Source of the DNA: Streptomyces malaysiense
GTDB lineage: Bacteria > Actinomycetota > Actinomycetes > Streptomycetales > Streptomycetaceae
Reading direction: 5' to 3'
NCBI RefSeq assembly: GCF_000980885.2
Contig: NZ_LBDA02000019.1
Location: 1 to 64,000, forward strand
Length of the DNA stretch: 64,000 bases
Part shown: positions 34,879-42,931 of the stretch, piece after piece
Position numbering within the stretch: position 1 is the first letter of the stretch
Layout of the letters: each line of letters opens with the position of its first letter
Made by a program: the position numbers and the translations under genes
The notes under the pieces: generated by a model
What the model was told of the DNA's origin: nothing
What the model saw: the letters and a program-made list of their open reading frames with translations, nothing else
Database searches by the model: none

Positions 34879-34904
34879 CGGCAAGCCACCTGGGGGGCTT
34901 GCCG
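34879..34904. terminator. bidirectional stem-loop between LLM and SCO5389-family genes
   Basis: CGGCAAGCC (34879-34887) pairs with GGCTTGCCG (34896-34904) around an 8-nt loop (ACCTGGGG), between two convergent stop codons. Confidence 0.75.
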
Positions 34905-34982
34905 CCCCAGCACCGATCGCGCCTTCCACGGGTGGAGCGGCAAGCGGGCGACGCACCGCCCCGGACGTGCCGGGGCCGCGGG

Positions 34983-35375
34983 TCAGCAGTCCCGAAACTC
35001 CGGCGACTGGTTCAGCAGCTGGGCCCGCACGGAGGTGAAGCGGGTCAGCGTCTCGTCCACCGAGGCGTCCAGCGGGAACACCGCGACCCGGTGGCAGTTC
35101 TGGAAGGCCAGCCGCACGCCGAAGTGCCGTTGCAGCGCGCCGCGGATGGCGTCACTCGCGAGGGCACGCAGCAGCTGTCCACGCGCCTGCTCGTTGGGCG
35201 GGGGCGTCTGGTTGTCGGCGAAGGGGCCGCCGTCCACCTTCAGCTGGGCCACCAGGGAGCTGATCATCTCCCATGCGTAGGGCAGGGAGCTCCGGACGCA
35301 GTCGACGAATTCCGCTTCGTCGACCTCGCCTCGCTCGGCCGCGTCGAGTAGGGCCGGTGAGACGTCGAGCGACAT
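34983..35375 (-). CDS. SCO5389 family protein, function unknown
   Basis: 130 residues, soluble and mostly helical: MSLDVSPALLDAAERGEVDE, VRSSLPYAWEMISSLVAQL, ASDAIRGALQRHFGVRLAFQ. I recognise it as the conserved streptomycete SCO5389 family. It has three Cys (DCVRSS, FQNCHR, C-terminal RDC). ATG 35375 is well supported by GAGAGGAGA 4-6 nt upstream; the frame is open upstream but unlike the family. It is divergent from nucS across 289 bp, a persistent pairing that hints at shared expression only. Confidence 0.85.
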   Translation of the reverse strand: MSLDVSPALLDAAERGEVDEAEFVDCVRSSLPYAWEMISSLVAQLKVDGGPFADNQTPPPNEQARGQLLRALASDAIRGALQRHFGVRLAFQNCHRVAVFPLDASVDETLTRFTSVRAQLLNQSPEFRDC

Positions 35376-35664
35376 GGGTTCTCCTCTCGCACCCCCGGTG
35401 AACAGGGGTTGCCGGACGGATAAAGGGAGTTCGGCCCCGAAAAACACGCTGAGTACATGGTTCGCGACCTCCCGTTCCCTACGGTAGGCAACGGTCGGTG
35501 ACCACACCACCAGAATGCGTATATGGAACGGTCGGGTTGCACCCACAATCGGCCAAGGATGAACAAGAGTTTCCAGGGACAAAGCAGTGACAAGTGGGAC
35601 CATCCACAGGGAGCGGCTCGGGCGAATCGCGTACGGCAGTGGGTGTCGAGTAGCGTTGCCGACC
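35376..35664. other. 289-bp divergent intergenic region, SCO5389 family / nucS
   Basis: No gene. A stretch around 35440-35540 is comparatively AT-rich and should contain the SCO5389-family promoter. TAGCGT (35651-35656) is the only clear nucS -10. Confidence 0.6.
35651..35656 (+). promoter_or_regulatory. nucS -10 element (TAGCGT), near-leaderless
   Basis: TAGCGT ends 8 nt before the nucS ATG and there is no ribosome-binding site, so the mRNA should begin at or 1-2 nt before the ATG. Confidence 0.5.
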
Positions 35665-36336
35665 ATGCGTCTCGTCATTGCCCGGTGCTCGGTCGACTAC
35701 GCCGGCCGGCTCACCGCCCACCTGCCCTCGGCGCCCCGCCTGATCCTGGTCAAGGCGGACGGCAGCGTCTCCATCCACGCCGACGACCGGGCCTACAAGC
35801 CCCTGAACTGGATGTCGCCGCCCTGCACGCTGAAGGAGGGCGCGGGCGAGGACGAGGGCGTGTGGACCGTCGTCAACAAGGCGGGCGAGAAACTGATCAT
35901 CACGATGGAGGAGATCCTCCACGACTCCTCGCACGAACTGGGCGTGGACCCGGGTCTGATCAAGGACGGCGTGGAAGCGCACCTCCAGGAGCTGCTCGCC
36001 GACCGCATCGAGACCCTCGGCGACGGCTACACGCTCATCCGGCGCGAGTACATGACGGCCATCGGCCCGGTGGACATCCTGTGCCGGGACGCCGAGGGCC
36101 GGACGGTCGCGATCGAGATCAAGCGCCGCGGCGAGATCGACGGTGTCGAGCAGCTGACCCGCTACCTCGACCTGCTCAACCGCGATCCCCATCTCGCGCC
36201 GGTCCGCGGCATCTTCGCCGCCCAGGAGATCAAGCCCCAGGCCCGCGTCCTCGCCACCGACCGGGGCATCGACTGCCACATCATGGACTACGACGCCCTG
36301 CGCGGCATCGAGGACGACAAGCTGCGGCTGTTCTGA
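35665..36336 (+). CDS. nucS: NucS/EndoMS mismatch-specific endonuclease
   Basis: Cleaves both strands at DNA mismatches; the non-canonical mismatch repair enzyme of actinobacteria that lack MutS/MutL, usually aided by the sliding clamp. 223 residues, the family length. N-terminal DNA-binding/dimerisation half ([16 protein letters not shown]), then the RecB-like nuclease domain with [28 protein letters not shown] (Asp, Glu and Lys of the metal site), and YLDLLNRDP. The last residues DDKLRLF fit the clamp-binding C-terminus of the family. ATG 35665 matches the conserved start. Confidence 0.97.
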   Translation: MRLVIARCSVDYAGRLTAHLPSAPRLILVKADGSVSIHADDRAYKPLNWMSPPCTLKEGAGEDEGVWTVVNKAGEKLIITMEEILHDSSHELGVDPGLIKDGVEAHLQELLADRIETLGDGYTLIRREYMTAIGPVDILCRDAEGRTVAIEIKRRGEIDGVEQLTRYLDLLNRDPHLAPVRGIFAAQEIKPQARVLATDRGIDCHIMDYDALRGIEDDKLRLF

Positions 36337-36405
36337 GGGACGGGACCGCGACGGTGAACGGCGGTGCCGGACGGCCCCTTCGGGCCGGTCCGGCACCGCC
36401 GGCCC

Positions 36406-38829
36406 TCACCCGGGGCTCTGCGTCCCGGGGTCCGGGTCGGCCGGGGCCGGCGCGTCGGACGCCGACTTCGTGAACGACGCCTGGTCGCTCGCGGAGCCGG
36501 TGGGCGTGTCCGTGTCCGTCGGGGTCGGCCCGGTGGCCGAGGAGGACGGGGAGGCCGGGGACGAGGCCGGGGTGGACGGGGTCGACCCCGAGGGGTCCGG
36601 GGACGTCGGCTTCGTCCTGGTCGGAGTCGGGGTCGTCCCTCCGCCGGGCCCGCCGCCCGAGCCGGTGCCCGTCGTGTCCGACGGGTCGGCCGTGGGACTC
36701 GCCGACGGCCGCACCGGAGCGTTCGTCCCGGCGTACGTCCCCGCCGGGGCCGGGGCCGAGCGGTGGCCCGTCGACGGCCGCGAGGCCGTGCCCGGGTCCT
36801 GCGCCGGGGCCGGATCGGCGGCCGGGTCGCCCGCGTCCTGGCTCGTGGAGGGGTTGACGTCGGCCCGCCCCGCGGGGTTCTTGTCCTCGGTGTCGTGGGA
36901 CGTCATGCCGAGCGTCACCACCGTGCCCAGCACCGCCGCGAGCAGCGCGCCGGAGCCGGCCGCCACCAGATTGCGGCGCGCGAGACGCCGTATGGCGAGA
37001 CTCTTCGTCTGGGACGCGACGACGATCCGCGGAGTGACCAGGGTGTCCGGCACGGAGGGCACCGACAGCGCGGCGGGCAGCGCGGGCACCGGCTCCGTCG
37101 CCGGCTCCCCCACGACCACCGGCACCGGCAGGCCGGGCAGCTCCCCCGCCCGGTCCGCGACCAGCGCCAGCGCCCGGCGCCCCGCGACCGCGCCCCGCTT
37201 GTCCGCGAGCGCGCCGCGCAGCGCGATCGACGCCTCCAGCTCCGCGCGGGCCCGGTCAAGCCGCCCCCCGCACAGCGCGAGAATCCCCAACTCATGGTGG
37301 AAGTAGGCTTGTTCGGGCACCTCACCGGAGTGCAGCGCGGCCTGTGCGCCACTGCGCAGGGCCCGCTCCCAGGCGCTCCACCGCAGCGCGGCGGCGAACG
37401 CGGGCGCGGCGGCGCGCGCGAGCCGCACCGCCTCTCCGTCGTCGCCCTCGCCCGGTGGCACCACGGCGGCCAGCGCCGCGAGCACCGCGTCGGCCTCCGC
37501 GGCCACCCGCTCCGGGGTGACCGAGGGATGCCCGGCCCACCAGGCGTAGTGCCGGGCGGCGGTACAAGCACGCTCGGGCGCGTCGTCGCCGTACCCCGCG
37601 GCCTCCAGCTGGGTGCGCACGCCCGCCGCGAGCCGGTACCGGGAGCCGGCCGGGGAGACCAGGCCGCAGTGCACCAGCTCCCCGAGCGCCGCGTCGGCAT
37701 GGGTGTCGCCGACCAGGGCGGGCAGGTGCGCCTGGTGCGGGACCTCGCCGCCGAGGGCGACCGCGAAGCGCAGGGTGGCGCGGGCGGAGGCGCTGAGCCG
37801 GGAGGCGAGCAGCGGCGCGGGGGCGGCGGCCTCGCCGAGCGAGGGCAGCGGACCGCCCTCGTCGGTGAACTCCGGCACCGCGTCGACCACGGGCCGTACG
37901 TCCTCGAAGACGCCGTACTCGTCCACCGCCCCGGATTCGGCCCGGAGTTGGTCCCGCTGCCGCAGCAGCGCGCCCGCCTGGACGAACCGCAGCGGCAGGC
38001 CCTCGGACTCGAACCACAGGTCGCCCGCCCAGTTGGCCTCCTCCTCGGTGAGCACCCGCCCGGCCGTGCGCTCCAGGATGTCCACCCCGCCGGCCCGGTC
38101 GAGCCCGCCGAGGAAGACCTCTTCGACGTCGGCCTCGGCGCTCGGCGCGGGCACGTCCGGGGTGGCGGAGACCAGGAAGGCGCACTCGGGCGTCGCCTCC
38201 AGCAGCTCGTCCAGCTCGGCGCCGCCGAACTCGATGTCGTCCACCACGACGACCGCGCCGATCTCCGCGAGCGGCGCCCGCAGTTCGAGGCGTTCGGGAC
38301 GGTGTCCGGGGGCGTCGTGGACGGTGTGGAAGAGGTCGTGGAGCAGGTCCTCGGCGGTGCGGCGGATGCCGCACAGGCGCACCACGCCGTCGGGCGCGAG
38401 GTCGCCGCAGTCGTCGGCGACCAGGTCGAGCAGGGCGCTGCGGCCGGACCCGCCGGGGCCCGTGAGCCGTACGGTGCGACCGCGCGCGAGCAGCCGTACC
38501 AGCCGCTCCCGTACTTCCTGGCGTTCCAGCAGGGGCAGCGGGTGCTGTGCGGGTCCCGGTGGTACCGGGGGGCGGCCCGCGCGTTCGTCCTCGGCCCGCT
38601 CGGCGGCGCCGCGCTTGCGGGGGCCCGCCGGGCGCCGGGCCGGCGGGCAGAGCTCGATCTCGCTGCCGTCCACGGGGTTGACGGTGAGCAGCAGGTCGCC
38701 GGAGACCAGGTGTGCGGTGCGGGCGGGCGCGGGCGCGCTCGGGCCGAAGTCGGCGGTGAGGGGGTCGCGGGGCGGGCGCCGGGTGCCCGCGTGTCCGTAC
38801 TCCTCAGGCCCAGGGCTGATCGGGTCCAT
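36406..38829 (-). CDS. membrane-anchored P-loop (NB-ARC/STAND-like) ATPase with extracellular Ser/Thr/Pro tail
   Basis: 807 residues. Walker A GPGGSGRS (124-131) and Walker B AVVVVDD (192-198) define a STAND-type NTPase. Residues 260-430 look like winged-helix/helical elements. Residues 475-560 are TPR-like (AYFHHELGILALCGGRLDRARAEL). One membrane helix follows (621-642, LVAAGSGALLAAVLGTVVTL), preceded by Arg residues (RRLARRN), then a 160-residue tail of Thr, Pro, Ser, Gly and Asp outside. So the ATPase is inside and the tail in the wall. ATG 38829 is chosen over the longer open frame since the upstream part has no family character. Function unknown; it may sense or signal. Confidence 0.8.
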   Translation of the reverse strand: MDPISPGPEEYGHAGTRRPPRDPLTADFGPSAPAPARTAHLVSGDLLLTVNPVDGSEIELCPPARRPAGPRKRGAAERAEDERAGRPPVPPGPAQHPLPLLERQEVRERLVRLLARGRTVRLTGPGGSGRSALLDLVADDCGDLAPDGVVRLCGIRRTAEDLLHDLFHTVHDAPGHRPERLELRAPLAEIGAVVVVDDIEFGGAELDELLEATPECAFLVSATPDVPAPSAEADVEEVFLGGLDRAGGVDILERTAGRVLTEEEANWAGDLWFESEGLPLRFVQAGALLRQRDQLRAESGAVDEYGVFEDVRPVVDAVPEFTDEGGPLPSLGEAAAPAPLLASRLSASARATLRFAVALGGEVPHQAHLPALVGDTHADAALGELVHCGLVSPAGSRYRLAAGVRTQLEAAGYGDDAPERACTAARHYAWWAGHPSVTPERVAAEADAVLAALAAVVPPGEGDDGEAVRLARAAAPAFAAALRWSAWERALRSGAQAALHSGEVPEQAYFHHELGILALCGGRLDRARAELEASIALRGALADKRGAVAGRRALALVADRAGELPGLPVPVVVGEPATEPVPALPAALSVPSVPDTLVTPRIVVASQTKSLAIRRLARRNLVAAGSGALLAAVLGTVVTLGMTSHDTEDKNPAGRADVNPSTSQDAGDPAADPAPAQDPGTASRPSTGHRSAPAPAGTYAGTNAPVRPSASPTADPSDTTGTGSGGGPGGGTTPTPTRTKPTSPDPSGSTPSTPASSPASPSSSATGPTPTDTDTPTGSASDQASFTKSASDAPAPADPDPGTQSPG

Positions 38830-39065
38830 GGGTTCAAGCCCCCCATAAGCGTCGTGTGCTCGTGTTACGGCCCCTCCCGGCCTGCCGCACGCCGCACAGT
38901 CGCTCCGGTCCGGGCCCGCTCGGTCGAGGGTTGCGAGTCGGGCGGGCGACCGAACACTAAACCTTTGCTCAGTATCCACGACAGGGCGGGGTGCCCCACG
39001 GTCCGAGACGTCACGGTCCGGCGCGGATTGCCCGTCCGGTGTGCTCGCGCCCCGCGGGCACCGGC

Positions 39066-39389
39066 TCACACCCGGGGCAGCGACTCCACGCCGATACCGC
39101 CCTCGATCGCGAGGATGCGGTGCAGCCGGGTGGCCACCAACAGGCGCTGCATCTGCGGCGGTACGGCGCGCAGCACCAGACGGCGGCCGCAGCGGCCGGC
39201 CCGCCGGTGGGCCCCCATGATCACACCGAGCCCGGTGGCGTCCCAGGAGTCCAGTTCGGACAGGTCGAGCACCAGGTCGCCGGCGCCGTCGTCGACGGCC
39301 GAGTGCAGGGCCGTACGGGCGTCCGCCGCGCTGCGGACGTCGAGGCGCCCCCCGACGACCAGCTCGGCGTGGTCGCCCCTGATGTACAT
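39066..39389 (-). CDS. STAS-domain anti-sigma factor antagonist
   Basis: 107 residues, a full SpoIIAA/RsbV/BldG-type STAS domain. The phosphoacceptor region reads LDLSELDSWDATGLGVIMGA; Thr52 stands where SpoIIAA has the phosphorylated Ser58. This class binds and releases anti-sigma kinases. No anti-sigma kinase or sigma factor gene is adjacent, so the partner must be elsewhere. ATG 39389 has GGGGAG 7 nt upstream. Confidence 0.9.
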   Translation of the reverse strand: MYIRGDHAELVVGGRLDVRSAADARTALHSAVDDGAGDLVLDLSELDSWDATGLGVIMGAHRRAGRCGRRLVLRAVPPQMQRLLVATRLHRILAIEGGIGVESLPRV

Positions 39390-39559
39390 ATGCGCTCCCC
39401 GTTGAGTGCGGTTGTGGCCAACTCCGTATCGATGGTGTGCACCGTCTGACTGAATGCGTGGCGGTGCGGTTGCTGCTTGTAAGCGAACCGATACCGAATT
39501 CACCCTTGGGGGTGATGTTCCGGGGGTGAACCCGGTGGCGGAACGCGGCAGTGCGCCGA

Positions 39560-40408
39560 TCAGTACGTGTAGAAGCCCTGCCCGCTCTTGCGGCCGATGT
39601 CACCGGCATCCACCATCCGGCGCATCAGCTCCGGCGGGGCGAACTTCTCGTCCTGGGACTCGGTGTAGATGTTGCCGGTGGCGTGCAGCAGGATGTCCAC
39701 ACCGGTCAGGTCGGTGGTGGCGAGCGGGCCCATGGCGTGCCCGAAGCCCAGCTTGCAGGCGAGGTCGATGTCCTCGGCGGTCGCCACACCCGACTCGTAG
39801 AGCTTGACGGCCTCCACGACCAGCGCGGAGATGAGGCGGGTGGTGACGAACCCGGCGACGTCGCGGTTGACGACGATGCAGGTCTTGCCTACGGACTCGG
39901 CGAACTCCCGTGCGGTCGCGAGGGCTTCGTCGCTGGTCTTGTAGCCGCGCACCAGCTCGACCAGCTTCATCATCGGCACCGGCGAGAAGAAGTGGACGCC
40001 GACGACCCGCTCGGGGTGCTCGGTGGCCGCCGCGATCTTGGTGATCGGGATGGCGGAGGTGTTGGAGGCGAGCACGGCGTCCGGGCGCACGATCTTGTCG
40101 AGCGCGCGGAAGATCTCGTGCTTGACCTCCAGCTTCTCGAACACGGCCTCCACGACGACGTCCGCGTCCGCGGCGGCGTCCAGGTCGGTGGTCGGGGTGA
40201 TGCGGCCCAGCGCGGCCTCGGCCTCGGCCGCGTCCAGCTTGCCCTTGCTCACGAACTTGTCGTACGACGCCTTGACGCCGTCGGTGCCGCGCGCCAGCGC
40301 CTCGTCGGTGACATCGCGAAGGACGACCTCCCAGCCCGCCTGCGCGGCGACCTGAGCGATACCGGACCCCATGAGACCGGCCCCGATGACGGCGAGCTTC
40401 CCTGCCAC
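39560..40408 (-). CDS. hbdA: 3-hydroxybutyryl-CoA dehydrogenase
   Basis: Reduces acetoacetyl-CoA to 3-hydroxybutyryl-CoA (or the reverse) with NAD(P). 282 residues, a stand-alone HAD fold. N-terminal Rossmann motif VIGAGLMGSGIAQVAA (8-23), LASNTSAIPITKIA (near 115), HFFSPVPMMKLVE (catalytic His near 138), and the C-terminal dimer domain with KLGFGHAMGPLATTDLTG and SGQGFYTY at the end. GTG 40408 with GGAG 6-7 nt upstream. It shares the butyryl-CoA theme with the thiolase and icmA. Confidence 0.95.
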   Translation of the reverse strand: MAGKLAVIGAGLMGSGIAQVAAQAGWEVVLRDVTDEALARGTDGVKASYDKFVSKGKLDAAEAEAALGRITPTTDLDAAADADVVVEAVFEKLEVKHEIFRALDKIVRPDAVLASNTSAIPITKIAAATEHPERVVGVHFFSPVPMMKLVELVRGYKTSDEALATAREFAESVGKTCIVVNRDVAGFVTTRLISALVVEAVKLYESGVATAEDIDLACKLGFGHAMGPLATTDLTGVDILLHATGNIYTESQDEKFAPPELMRRMVDAGDIGRKSGQGFYTY

Positions 40409-40461
40409 GTCCGACTCCTCTTCCCGCTGTTACCCGCTATGGACATGTGTGCCTTCGGCGG

Positions 40462-40490
40462 ACGATAGCGCTCCGAAGCGGCCGTGTGAC
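40462..40490 (-). promoter_or_regulatory. candidate hbdA promoter
   Basis: On the minus strand GTCACA (40490-40485), 17 nt, TATCGT (40467-40462). A TTACTTACTG stretch (40500-40491) lies immediately upstream of the -35 and shares the TTACT half-site of the icmA and DUF6230 palindromes, without a symmetric partner. Confidence 0.45.
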
Positions 40491-40646
40491 CAGTAAGTAA
40501 CGCGCGTCACGTCTCATTTGACGGACGTCACATCGGGGCGACTTCCCCCGGATCCGAACGGCGGTCGAACGGCGGTCGACACGGTGCGTGTTCGGGGCAC
40601 TACACCACAGCCGCGCGAAAAGGCCCCCGGCGCCGCTCCGTTGGCC

Positions 40647-41282
40647 CTACCCGCGCACCGCGTAGGCGAGCACCCGCTCGCTCAGCAGTTCCTCGATGTC
40701 GTCCAGCAGCGCCAGCACCTCCCGCGAGACCTCGCCCGGTTCGCGGCGCTCGAGCATCTCGCGGCCGATGACCCGGATGGCCGTGCCGTGAATCCAGCCG
40801 ATCTGACCGGCCATCAGGCTCGGCAGCTCGTCGTCCTCGGCCGCGCCGGTCTCCTCGCGCAGCACCTGCTCCAGGTTGGCCTCCACCTCCTGGGCGAGCG
40901 CCCAGAGCCGGGAGCGCAGGGCCGGCGCCTCCTGGATCACGCGCATGAAGTCGGCGTAGCCCGCGAACAGGCCGACACGGGGGGACACCGCCCGGACCTC
41001 GTCCCGCAGCTCGCGCAGCACCGCCTGGGCCGCCGACTCACCCTCGGCGCGGCCCCGGACCCAGCGGGCGAGGCGCTCGACCATGCCGGCGGAACGGTCG
41101 AGGAACAGGTCCTCCTTGGCCGGGAAGTAGTTGTAGACGGTGTTGACGGAGACGTTCGCCGCGTCGGCGATCTCCGCGACCGTCACCGCGTCGAAGCCGC
41201 GCTCGACGAACAGCCCCGTGGCGACATCCGAGATGTACTGCCGGGTCTGCCGCTTCTTCCGCTCCCTGAGCCCCTCAGCCAT
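40647..41282 (-). CDS. TetR family regulator, divergent from an ABC exporter
   Basis: 211 residues. Helix-turn-helix at about 12-55 (RQYISDVATGLFVERGFDAVT, EIADAANVSVNTVYNYFPAK). The start at ATG 41282 has AGGA 8 nt upstream; ATG 41291 is in frame but less well placed. Only about 80 bp separates it from the divergent ABC exporter, so it is likely that exporter's repressor. hbdA lies downstream on the same strand but has its own promoter. Confidence 0.92.
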   Translation of the reverse strand: MAEGLRERKKRQTRQYISDVATGLFVERGFDAVTVAEIADAANVSVNTVYNYFPAKEDLFLDRSAGMVERLARWVRGRAEGESAAQAVLRELRDEVRAVSPRVGLFAGYADFMRVIQEAPALRSRLWALAQEVEANLEQVLREETGAAEDDELPSLMAGQIGWIHGTAIRVIGREMLERREPGEVSREVLALLDDIEELLSERVLAYAVRG

Positions 41283-41362
41283 GCCCGCCATCCTAGCTTC
41301 GCTGCATCTTCTTAAAACTTGGAGTCATTGCAATTTTTCAGGGACTCTGTTTTTCTGGAGGC
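41283..41362. promoter_or_regulatory. divergent tetR/ABC promoter region
   Basis: 80 bp, AT-rich between 41308 and 41352 (TCTTCTTAAAAC, TTGCAATTTTTC). GAGTC (41322-41326) and GACTC (41343-41347) form a weak inverted pair. Probably holds both promoters and the TetR site, but the exact elements are not clear. Confidence 0.4.
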
Positions 41363-42148
41363 ATGGCAGCAGTCATCAGCGCGGCGGGCCTCGCCCGCAC
41401 CTTCCAGACGAAAGCCGGCCCCGTCGACGCCGTACGCGGCGTCGACCTCACCGTCCACGAGGGCGAGATCCTCGGGTTCCTGGGCCCCAACGGCGCCGGC
41501 AAGACGACCACCCTGCGCATGCTCACCACGCTCCTGAAGCCGACCGGCGGCACGGCCGCCGTCGCCGGGCACGACCTGGCCACCGACCCGGCCGGAGTGC
41601 GCCGGGCCTCCGGGTACGTGGCCCAGTCCGGCGGCGCCGACCCGGGGATCGGCGTCCGGGAGGAACTGGTCACCCAGGCGCGGTTCTACCGGCTTTCCAA
41701 GGCCGACGCCGTCGCCCGCGCCGGGGAACTCGCCCGCGAACTCGACCTCACCGACTTCCTCGACCGCAGGACGGCCGCCCTCTCCGGCGGCCAGCGGCGC
41801 CGCCTCGACATCGCGATGGCCCTGACCCACCGCCCCAAGGTGCTGTTCCTGGACGAGCCCACGACCGGACTCGACCCGGGCAGCCGCGCCGACCTGTGGG
41901 ACCTGGTCCGCCGGCTGCGCGACGAGCACGGCACGACCGTCTTCCTGACCACCCACTACCTGGACGAGGCCGACGCCCTCGCCGACCGTCTGGTGATCGT
42001 GGACGGCGGCACGGTCGCCGCCGAGGGCACGCCGGGCGCGCTCAAGCTGCGGTACGGCGGCTCCCTGGACGCCACCCTCCAGGACACCTTCCTGGCCGTC
42101 ACCGGCCGCGCCCCCGCCCCCGCCGGCGACGCCCCCGTCGCCGTATGA
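41363..42148 (+). CDS. ABC transporter ATP-binding protein (DrrA-like)
   Basis: 261 residues. Walker A GPNGAGKTT (near 42), Q-loop VAQSGGADPGIGVRE, signature LSGGQRRRLDIA (near 142), Walker B VLFLDEPTTGLDPGS (near 163), His in FLTTHYLDEADAL. This is the canonical DrrA-type daunorubicin-resistance pattern, so drug or lipid export is likely. ATG 41363; GGAGG is only 1 nt away, unusually close. Overlaps its permease by ATGA. Confidence 0.94.
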   Translation: MAAVISAAGLARTFQTKAGPVDAVRGVDLTVHEGEILGFLGPNGAGKTTTLRMLTTLLKPTGGTAAVAGHDLATDPAGVRRASGYVAQSGGADPGIGVREELVTQARFYRLSKADAVARAGELARELDLTDFLDRRTAALSGGQRRRLDIAMALTHRPKVLFLDEPTTGLDPGSRADLWDLVRRLRDEHGTTVFLTTHYLDEADALADRLVIVDGGTVAAEGTPGALKLRYGGSLDATLQDTFLAVTGRAPAPAGDAPVAV

Positions 42149-42918
42149 CCCCCCAGGAGCCCACCGGCATGCTGCTGCACGACACGGCCCTCGTCTACGG
42201 CCGCTACCTCCGCCAGTCCCTCCGCTCCCGCTTCGCCCTCCTGTTCGGCGCCCTCACCCCGCTGCTCTACCTGCTCTTCTTCGGCCCCCTGCTGACCGGC
42301 CTGCCGCTCGGCCGGGCGGGCAGCTCCTGGCAGATCCTGGTGCCCGGCCTGCTGCTCCAACTCGGCCTCTTCGGCGCCCTGTTCGCGGGATTCACGATCA
42401 TCATGGAGAGCGCCCAAGGGGTGGTCGAGCGGATGCGGGTCACCCCGGTCAGCCGGCTCGCCCTGCTGCTCGGCCGGGTGCTGCGCGACGCCACCGTGTT
42501 CGTGTTCCAGGCGGTCCTGCTGGTGCTGGCCGCCGTGGCGATGGGCCTGCGCGCACCCCTGGCGGGAATCCTCGTCGGCTTCGGATTCGTCGCCCTGCTC
42601 ACGATCTCCCTGGCCTCGCTGTCGTACGCGGCGGGCATGAAGGTCCGCACCCCGCAGGAGTTCGGCCCGCTGATCAACGCGGTGTCGATGCCCTCGATGC
42701 TGCTGTCCGGCCTGATGCTCCCGATGTCCCTGGCACCCGCCTGGCTGAACGTGCTCTCGCACTTCGTGCCGTTCCGCTACCTGGTGGACGCGATGCGCGA
42801 CGCCTACGTGGGCCACTACGCCACCGCCCACATGCTCTACGGCGTCCTCGTGGCCGTCGGATTCGCCATGCTGGCCGTGACGGCGGGCACACGGGTGTTC
42901 CGGACGGCCGGGGCGTAA
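42145..42918 (+). CDS. ABC-2 type permease (DrrB-like)
   Basis: 257 residues, six hydrophobic segments. Starts MTPQEPTGMLLHDTALVYGR; includes LQLGLFGALFAGFTIIMESA, GVVERMRVTPVSRLALLLGR (coupling helix) and PSMLLSGLMLPMSLAPAWL, hallmarks of ABC-2/DrrB permeases. ATG 42145 overlaps the ATPase stop. With the divergent TetR it forms a typical regulated exporter. Confidence 0.94.
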   Translation: MTPQEPTGMLLHDTALVYGRYLRQSLRSRFALLFGALTPLLYLLFFGPLLTGLPLGRAGSSWQILVPGLLLQLGLFGALFAGFTIIMESAQGVVERMRVTPVSRLALLLGRVLRDATVFVFQAVLLVLAAVAMGLRAPLAGILVGFGFVALLTISLASLSYAAGMKVRTPQEFGPLINAVSMPSMLLSGLMLPMSLAPAWLNVLSHFVPFRYLVDAMRDAYVGHYATAHMLYGVLVAVGFAMLAVTAGTRVFRTAGA

Positions 42919-42919
42919 T

Positions 42920-42931
42920 TACGCTGGGCCC
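42920..42931 (+). promoter_or_regulatory. -10 element of pduO-type gene (TACGCT), leaderless geometry
   Basis: TACGCT (42920-42925) ends 6 nt before the ATG at 42932. Its first base is just past the permease stop, so the gene has its own promoter despite the 13-nt gap. Confidence 0.55.

Noticed and set aside
36364..39405. A 1013-codon open frame on the plus strand across the ATPase and STAS genes.
   Set aside because: It is antisense to well-supported genes; its translation is Arg/Gly-rich without any family motif, an artefact of high GC with few stop codons.
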